Notes under the pieces: model-generated | What the model was told of the DNA's origin: nothing | The model's database searches: none | What the model saw: the letters and a program-made list of their open reading frames with translations, nothing else | Translations under genes and position numbers: made by a program | Part shown: in pieces, positions 5,927 through 10,127 of the stretch | Layout of the letters: each line of letters starts with the position of its first letter | How positions within the stretch are numbered: position 1 is the stretch's first letter | Assembly: GCA_036782915.1 (NCBI GenBank) | Contig: DAIPYE010000119.1 | Coordinates: forward strand, 1 to 10,127 | Length of the DNA: 10,127 nucleotides | Direction: 5' to 3' | Origin: JAEUSI01 sp036782915 | GTDB taxonomy: Bacteria; Bacteroidota; Ignavibacteria; Tepidaquicellales; Tepidaquicellaceae

Positions 5927-6973
5927 TTAATATTTTATATTTAAAATTTTCTCATTTGCTTTTTTAACCACGTCCGCAGGCAATGGAGCATATCCCAGAT
6001 CTTTTGCAAAACTTTCACCCGTGCTTAAAGCCCAGGTAAGAAACTCCTTCATGGTCTTTCCCTTGGAAGGATCTTTCTGATTTTCATAAATTAAAATATA
6101 TGTATAGCTTGAAATCGGATAAGAACCTTTTCCTTTTGCATTTGTTATTGATTGTCTAAGATCGGCAGGAATTTCAGCTACTGACTGCTCTGCAGCTTTT
6201 GTCAGAGATTCAAGATTTGGTGAAATAAATTCCCCTTCAGTGTTTTTAACATTTGCATATTTTAGTTTATTCTGAAGCGCATAGATCAGCTCCACATAAC
6301 CGATGGAATATTCAAGCTGCTTTACAAGACCCGTAACTCCTTCATTACCTTTTCCACCCTGACCAACGGGAAATTTTACGTCCTTTGCAACTCCGACTCC
6401 GGTTTTCCATTCTTCGCTGACTTTACCAAGATAGTCAGTAAATACAAATGTTGTTCCGCTGCCGTCTGTTCTGTATGTAACAATAATGTCTTTATCAGGC
6501 AAGCTGACATCTGTATTTTCCTTCTGAATCAAAGGATCATTCCATTTTTTAATTTTTCCCATATAGATCCCGGATATTGCTTCCCCTGATAAATTAATAT
6601 TTTTATCTATTCCGGGAATATTATATGTCAGAACAACAGAACCTATAACTGTTGGAATATGTATTATTTTATTATTATTTTTTGTGTCAGCTTTTTCAAT
6701 TTCTTCATTGCTCATCGGAGAATCAGATGCTCCAAAGTCAACTGTCCCTTCAGTGATCTGCTTTACTCCCCCTCCGCTTCCGATCGACTGATAATTAATT
6801 TTCGCATCTTTATTAATTTTTGCATATTCATTGAACCATTTTGAGTAGATTGGATAAGGAAATGTTGCACCGGCACCGTTGATCTGACCTCCCGGTTTAT
6901 TTACAGGTGCGTCTTTTTTTTCACCGCAGGAAATTAATAATACTGACAGAATTATTGCAATTAATATTTTCAT
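5927..6973 (-). CDS. pstS: Phosphate-binding lipoprotein PstS
   Basis: PstS captures inorganic phosphate outside the inner membrane and delivers it to PstCA. The 348-residue protein begins with a lipoprotein signal whose lipobox LISC ends at Cys16, followed by a short polar linker. Ligand-binding segments are all present: GAGATFPYPIY (33-43), YQSIGSGGGVKQ (61-72), DFGASDSPMS (79-88) and YRTDGSGTTF (167-176). The last holds the Arg168 and Ser172-Gly173-Thr174 expected to contact phosphate. A later SIGYVELIYA (223-232) is also typical. Length is normal. It is the first gene of the pst operon, with an ATG start lacking a Shine-Dalgarno sequence. A Pho-box-like repeat upstream suggests induction when phosphate is scarce. 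Confidence 0.96.
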   Translation of the reverse strand: MKILIAIILSVLLISCGEKKDAPVNKPGGQINGAGATFPYPIYSKWFNEYAKINKDAKINYQSIGSGGGVKQITEGTVDFGASDSPMSNEEIEKADTKNNNKIIHIPTVIGSVVLTYNIPGIDKNINLSGEAISGIYMGKIKKWNDPLIQKENTDVSLPDKDIIVTYRTDGSGTTFVFTDYLGKVSEEWKTGVGVAKDVKFPVGQGGKGNEGVTGLVKQLEYSIGYVELIYALQNKLKYANVKNTEGEFISPNLESLTKAAEQSVAEIPADLRQSITNAKGKGSYPISSYTYILIYENQKDPSKGKTMKEFLTWALSTGESFAKDLGYAPLPADVVKKANEKILNIKY

Positions 6974-6995
6974 TTTTGTTTGTTTGATTTAGTGA

Positions 6996-7045
6996 TATAT
7001 AAAAATACTGATTAAAATTTACAGTCTATGTTAAGAAATTGTAAA
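6996..7045 (-). promoter_or_regulatory. Candidate Pho box and promoter of the pst operon
   Basis: The minus strand holds three related hexamers at an exact 11-base period: TTTACA (7040-7045), TTAACA (7029-7034) and TGTAAA (7018-7023). Sixteen bases after the third is a -10-like TATATA (6996-7001). PhoB/PhoP response regulators bind direct repeats at an 11-base period that overlap the -35 region, and Bacillus PhoP sites are TT(A/C/T)ACA-like. The first two hexamers fit that form well; the third fits less well. Location ahead of pstS makes this the expected place for such a site. No regulator gene is in the window. Confidence 0.5.
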
Positions 7046-7053
7046 CAAGAAAC

Positions 7054-7095
7054 AAAAAATCCATTCTGATATAATAAATTATCAAAATGGATTTT
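7054..7095 (-). terminator. Intrinsic terminator after the second choice-of-anchor B gene
   Basis: Arms at 7056-7071 and 7080-7095 pair over 16 positions, with one T·G wobble. The loop is eight bases, and a run of six T (minus strand) ends at 7054. It lies 28 bases after the stop at 7123, and separates that gene from the pst promoter. Confidence 0.85.
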
Positions 7096-7122
7096 ATTAA
7101 AAATAACGGTACCCGTGAAAAT

Positions 7123-8532
7123 TTATTTTATCAGAATCATTCTTTTTGTTTCAGTAAAATCTCCGGACTCTAATTTATAAAAGTAAGTTCCGCTTGCCAA
7201 GCTGTATTTCCCTGCATCGAAATTTATTTCATAATTTCCCGCATCCCTTCTGTCATTAACAAGTTCAGAAACTTTCTGTCCCGCTAAATTAAACACACTT
7301 AAATTGACAAATGAATTTTCAGGAAGAGAAAATTTTATGCTTGTATTCGGATTAAACGGATTTGGATAGTTTTGAGATAAAGTATAGTTTGACGGAACTG
7401 AAGCAACAGAATTATTTCCCGCACCTGTAATTACAAAATTTGTCTTGATAACATAAAGACCTGAGTCTGTGTCCGAGCCTATGATTTTCCCGGATGGAAA
7501 CATATACACTCCCCAGCATCCCAGATAATCTGTCGAGTTGTCTCTTTTATAAGTATCATACCATGCAACTTCCACAGGATTATTCACATTTGAAATATCT
7601 AAAACTCTTATACCTGCCGTGTAATGAGCGATCACAGCATAATTACCGTAGATCTCGACATTGTGAACTATCGTTGTTGTTAAATTTGTCGGAGCCCATT
7701 CTCCTATAAATGTAATATTGTTAAGATCCTGAATATTCCAGAAATTTAATTTTCCCGGCAATGGTGAATCAAGTTCATTTGTAGTCAGCAAATATTTTCT
7801 GTCACGTGTAATATCGCAATTGTGTGTTGAAATAGTTGACTGCGGATATGATTGAAATGTCCTTACTGTCGAAAGTGTATTTTTATTTCTTGCATCGATT
7901 ATTGAAGTTTCACCTGTATAAATATTCGAAGCCCAGATCGTATCGTTTAAAACTCTGCAGTCGTGAACGTACTTTGAAGTCCATTTTCCTCTCAAAACCG
8001 GAGTTTCGGGATCTGCTGAAAGATCAAGTATTGCAATTCCGCCGCTTCCTACAAAACTCGAATTTGCTCCGTTAAGATAAAGATAAGGTCCCGACTGCTG
8101 AATTGAATGTGTCCTTGTATGGCCTGATGCTACGAATTTTTTTACATAGTGAATGGAATCCGGAAGATACTGCAGATCCACTATCTGAATTCCGCTGTTA
8201 CTTGCTTCCGAAACTATATAAGCGTAATGAGAATATACTTTCATTTCTCTCCATTCCGAAGCCGTGCCTGCGACAAAACCTACTTCATGTATATTCGAAG
8301 AATCTGTAATATCTACAAATGATGTCCCCGGCTGGCAGCCGATAATTGCATACTCTCTGCGGTTCGGAGCTGTATATCCCCAGCATGCTGAATACTTATA
8401 CTGAAAAGTTGAAGGTCTTGGATTTAAATGTTTTAGAAGATGTGTATTATTATCTGCCAGTTGTGAAAATGATTTACCGGTAAATGTAAATATTCCAATC
8501 AACAGAAATAAAAAACAGATTAACTTTTTCAT
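7123..8532 (-). CDS. Choice-of-anchor B family secreted protein with T9SS sorting domain (paralog 2)
   Basis: The 469-residue protein has a signal peptide (about 1-23). A choice-of-anchor B type domain follows at about 28-370, built of LVIVD-like beta repeats. Its conserved segments include GTSFVDITDSSNIHEVGF, WREMKVYSHYAYIVSEASNS, IVHNVEIYGNYAVIAHYT and GCWGVYMFPSGK. The C-terminal sorting domain from about 384 carries LSQNYPNPFNPNT and ends in ETKRMILIK, which marks export by T9SS and attachment or release at the cell surface. The molecular function of the family is unknown; the repeats suggest a propeller-like binding surface. It is a clear tandem paralog of 8669-10063, sharing long identical blocks. 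It stands alone transcriptionally, with terminators on both sides. No ribosome binding site is visible before the ATG. Confidence 0.9.
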   Translation of the reverse strand: MKKLICFLFLLIGIFTFTGKSFSQLADNNTHLLKHLNPRPSTFQYKYSACWGYTAPNRREYAIIGCQPGTSFVDITDSSNIHEVGFVAGTASEWREMKVYSHYAYIVSEASNSGIQIVDLQYLPDSIHYVKKFVASGHTRTHSIQQSGPYLYLNGANSSFVGSGGIAILDLSADPETPVLRGKWTSKYVHDCRVLNDTIWASNIYTGETSIIDARNKNTLSTVRTFQSYPQSTISTHNCDITRDRKYLLTTNELDSPLPGKLNFWNIQDLNNITFIGEWAPTNLTTTIVHNVEIYGNYAVIAHYTAGIRVLDISNVNNPVEVAWYDTYKRDNSTDYLGCWGVYMFPSGKIIGSDTDSGLYVIKTNFVITGAGNNSVASVPSNYTLSQNYPNPFNPNTSIKFSLPENSFVNLSVFNLAGQKVSELVNDRRDAGNYEINFDAGKYSLASGTYFYKLESGDFTETKRMILIK

Positions 8533-8602
8533 TGTTATAAATTTATTTGGTTTGGATTAATTATTTTTTTAAAAAAAATTTTACGATCATTTACTTTAAA
8601 AT

Positions 8603-8628
8603 AAAAAATCCCGGAAATGCGGGATTTT
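8603..8628 (-). terminator. Intrinsic terminator after the first choice-of-anchor B gene
   Basis: AAAATCCCG (minus strand 8628-8620) pairs with CGGGATTTT (8613-8605) around a six-base loop, nine perfect pairs, running into six T. It lies about 40 bases after the stop at 8669 and upstream of the next paralog, so the two paralogs are separate transcripts at least in part. Confidence 0.85.
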
Positions 8629-8668
8629 AATTTATTTCTGAAAGTCCTTTTCAATAAAGCATACTGTA

Positions 8669-10063
8669 CTATTTAAGGAGTAACATTTTTTTGGTTTCTT
8701 TAAAATTATCAGCACTGAGAGTATAAAAAAATGTTCCGCTGGATAATCCGTATTTTGATGCTTCAAAATTAACTTCATAATCTCCTCCGGCCTGATCTTC
8801 ATTAACAAGTTCAGCTACTTCATTTCCCAGGACATCATAAACCTTCAGTTTTACAGAAGAAAGATTTTGAGTCTCTGATGGGATTGTGTATCTGATCACT
8901 GTTGACGGATTGAACGGATTAGGATAATTCTGAGAAAGTGAAAATTTATCCGGAACAGAATTCACAGTCTGATTTCCGGTTCCTGTAATAACAAAATTTG
9001 TTTTAATTACATACAAACCTGTCTGCCTGTCTGAAGCTATGATCTTTCCCGACGGAAACATATATACTCCCCAGCAGCCGTTATATGATTCACCGTTATT
9101 AGTTGGATAAGTATCATACCAGGCAACTTCATTAATAGTATTCGGATTTGAAATATCTACAATTCTGATACCGGCAGTGTAATGAGCAATAATTCCATAG
9201 TTTCCGTAAGTTTCTATGTTATGAACAATTGCAGTAGTAATTCCTGTCGGCTGCCAGCTTGTTATATAAGACGGATTTGACTTATTGTCAATATTCCATA
9301 ATTTTAAAAGATAAGGCGCTGTACCGATCTCATCAGTGACATACAACCTTTTTCTGTCTGTGCTCAAAGCCGTATTATGAGGTCCTGATCCCGGTAAATT
9401 TGTAAAAGTTACTACAGTATTTAATGAACTTTTATTCAATGCATTAATGATCGAAACTTTTCCGTTATTTATATTTGCGGCATATATAGTATCATTTATA
9501 ACTCTGCAATCATGCACATACAATGTAGTCCAGTCTCCCATTTTCACGGGATTAACCGGATCAATAACATCAAGTACAGTAATTCCTCCCACTGAATTTG
9601 CATTTCCGCCGTTTAGATATAAATAATGTCCGGATTGTGAAATAGAATGTGTTTTTGTATATCCTGTATATCCCCATGTTTTTACAAGACTGACAGAATC
9701 AGGAAGATACTGAAGATCAACTATCTGCAATTTACTGTTAGATGCTTCAGAAACTATATAAGCATAATGCGAATATGTTTTCATTTCTCTCCAAGCAGAA
9801 TTCAGACCTGTTAAAAAATCAACTTCATGAATATTTGCAGAATCAGTTACATCTATGAAAGCTGTTCCGGAAGGGCATCCCAGCAGCGCATATTCTCTTC
9901 CGTCCGGAGCTTTATATCCCCAGATAGCAGAGTAAAGAGTACTTGTAAAATGCTGATTCAGATTTTTTAACAGGTATGTGTTTTGATTAGGAAGCTGAGA
10001 ATATGAATCTTTTGATATTACTGAAAAACTAATTATCAGAAGAAACAGAATTGTTTTTTTCAT
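8669..10063 (-). CDS. Choice-of-anchor B family secreted protein with T9SS sorting domain (paralog 1)
   Basis: This 464-residue protein has the same layout as its neighbour at 7123-8532. A signal peptide (about 1-22) is followed by the choice-of-anchor B domain (GTAFIDVTDSANIHEV, WREMKTYSHYAYIVSEASNS, IVHNIETYGNYGIIAHYT, GCWGVYMFPSGK). The C-terminal sorting domain begins near 375 with LSQNYPNPFNPST and ends ETKKMLLLK. The last strand and the ELVNEDQAGG turn are of the Ignavibacteria style. The paralogs differ most in the loops between repeats and in the first part of the sorting domain, where this copy is a few residues longer (SETQNLSSVKL). The start is ATG 10063, 36 bases after the stop of a third sorting-domain gene, so the two may share a transcript. 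Substrate or partner is unknown. Confidence 0.9.
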   Translation of the reverse strand: MKKTILFLLIISFSVISKDSYSQLPNQNTYLLKNLNQHFTSTLYSAIWGYKAPDGREYALLGCPSGTAFIDVTDSANIHEVDFLTGLNSAWREMKTYSHYAYIVSEASNSKLQIVDLQYLPDSVSLVKTWGYTGYTKTHSISQSGHYLYLNGGNANSVGGITVLDVIDPVNPVKMGDWTTLYVHDCRVINDTIYAANINNGKVSIINALNKSSLNTVVTFTNLPGSGPHNTALSTDRKRLYVTDEIGTAPYLLKLWNIDNKSNPSYITSWQPTGITTAIVHNIETYGNYGIIAHYTAGIRIVDISNPNTINEVAWYDTYPTNNGESYNGCWGVYMFPSGKIIASDRQTGLYVIKTNFVITGTGNQTVNSVPDKFSLSQNYPNPFNPSTVIRYTIPSETQNLSSVKLKVYDVLGNEVAELVNEDQAGGDYEVNFEASKYGLSSGTFFYTLSADNFKETKKMLLLK

Positions 10064-10099
10064 TTTTTAAAATTGATATAAATTATTTTTTGGGATTTT

Positions 10100-10127
10100 T
10101 TATTTTATTAAAAGCATTTTTTTAGTT
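10100..10127 (-). CDS. C-terminal end of another T9SS-sorted protein, cut by the right edge
   Basis: The last 28 bases of the window, read on the minus strand, give TKKMLLIK followed by TAA at 10100-10102. This matches the final residues of the two downstream proteins (TKRMILIK and TKKMLLLK), the conserved last strand of the T9SS type A sorting domain. The gene therefore ends 36 bases before the next ATG. Only eight codons are visible, so nothing can be said of the rest; a third choice-of-anchor B copy is possible but unproven. Confidence 0.65.

Noticed and set aside
7494..8309. Several short plus-strand open frames opposite the choice-of-anchor B gene
   Set aside because: They are fragmentary, mutually inconsistent in frame and antisense to a complete gene with signal peptide and sorting domain.
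10064..10099. Terminator between the edge gene and the first anchor gene
   Set aside because: The 36 bases contain A/T tracts and one TCCC but no inverted repeat able to form a stem.
1..10127. CRISPR array, tRNA, insertion sequence or phage remnant
   Set aside because: I found no spaced direct repeats, cloverleaf, transposase or phage-like protein, and coding sequence covers nearly the whole window.

Overview
The window is AT-rich (about one third G+C by eye), and every gene I can support lies on the minus strand, so it reads right to left. Two secreted proteins end in a C-terminal sorting domain with the NYPNPFNP motif and a last strand of the KKMLLLK type. That ending is typical of type IX secretion (T9SS) cargo in Ignavibacteria and related Bacteroidota/Chlorobi-group bacteria. 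Most genes lack a Shine-Dalgarno sequence, which also fits that group. The organism is therefore probably an Ignavibacteria-like member of the Bacteroidota; this is an inference from protein style, not from a marker gene.

Right part (10127 to 7054): the last residues of a T9SS-type protein cut by the right edge, then two tandem paralogous 'choice-of-anchor B' proteins. Each full-length paralog has a signal peptide, a C-terminal sorting domain and its own hairpin-plus-T-run terminator.

Middle (7045 to 3187): a phosphate-specific ABC transporter operon in the order pstS, pstC, pstA, pstB. PstS is the lipoprotein that binds phosphate, PstC and PstA form the membrane channel, and PstB is the ATPase. 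Three six-base half-sites at an exact 11-base period precede pstS and resemble a Pho box upstream of a -10 element. No phoU follows pstB. A large AT-only inverted repeat follows it, then an L,D-transpeptidase gene.

Left part (3114 to 1): the L,D-transpeptidase, then a compact tonB / small membrane protein / PstS-like lipoprotein cluster. The last two genes overlap by four bases. This resembles TonB-system clusters of Bacteroidota that carry a phosphate-binding-protein homologue. The PstS-like gene changes frame at an AAATTTT heptamer and runs off the left edge.

The most notable irregularities are: (1) pstB has an in-frame TAA as codon 4 after its only plausible ATG; (2) pstC has no ATG, GTG or TTG that would give a complete protein, and appears to begin at ATT; (3) the -1 frame change in the PstS-like gene falls on a sequence matching the X XXY YYZ slippery pattern. 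Each could be a sequence error, decay or unusual translation. Read-level data would separate these. I see no CRISPR array, tRNA, rRNA, transposase or phage gene, and no clear evidence of a wholly new defence or mobile system.
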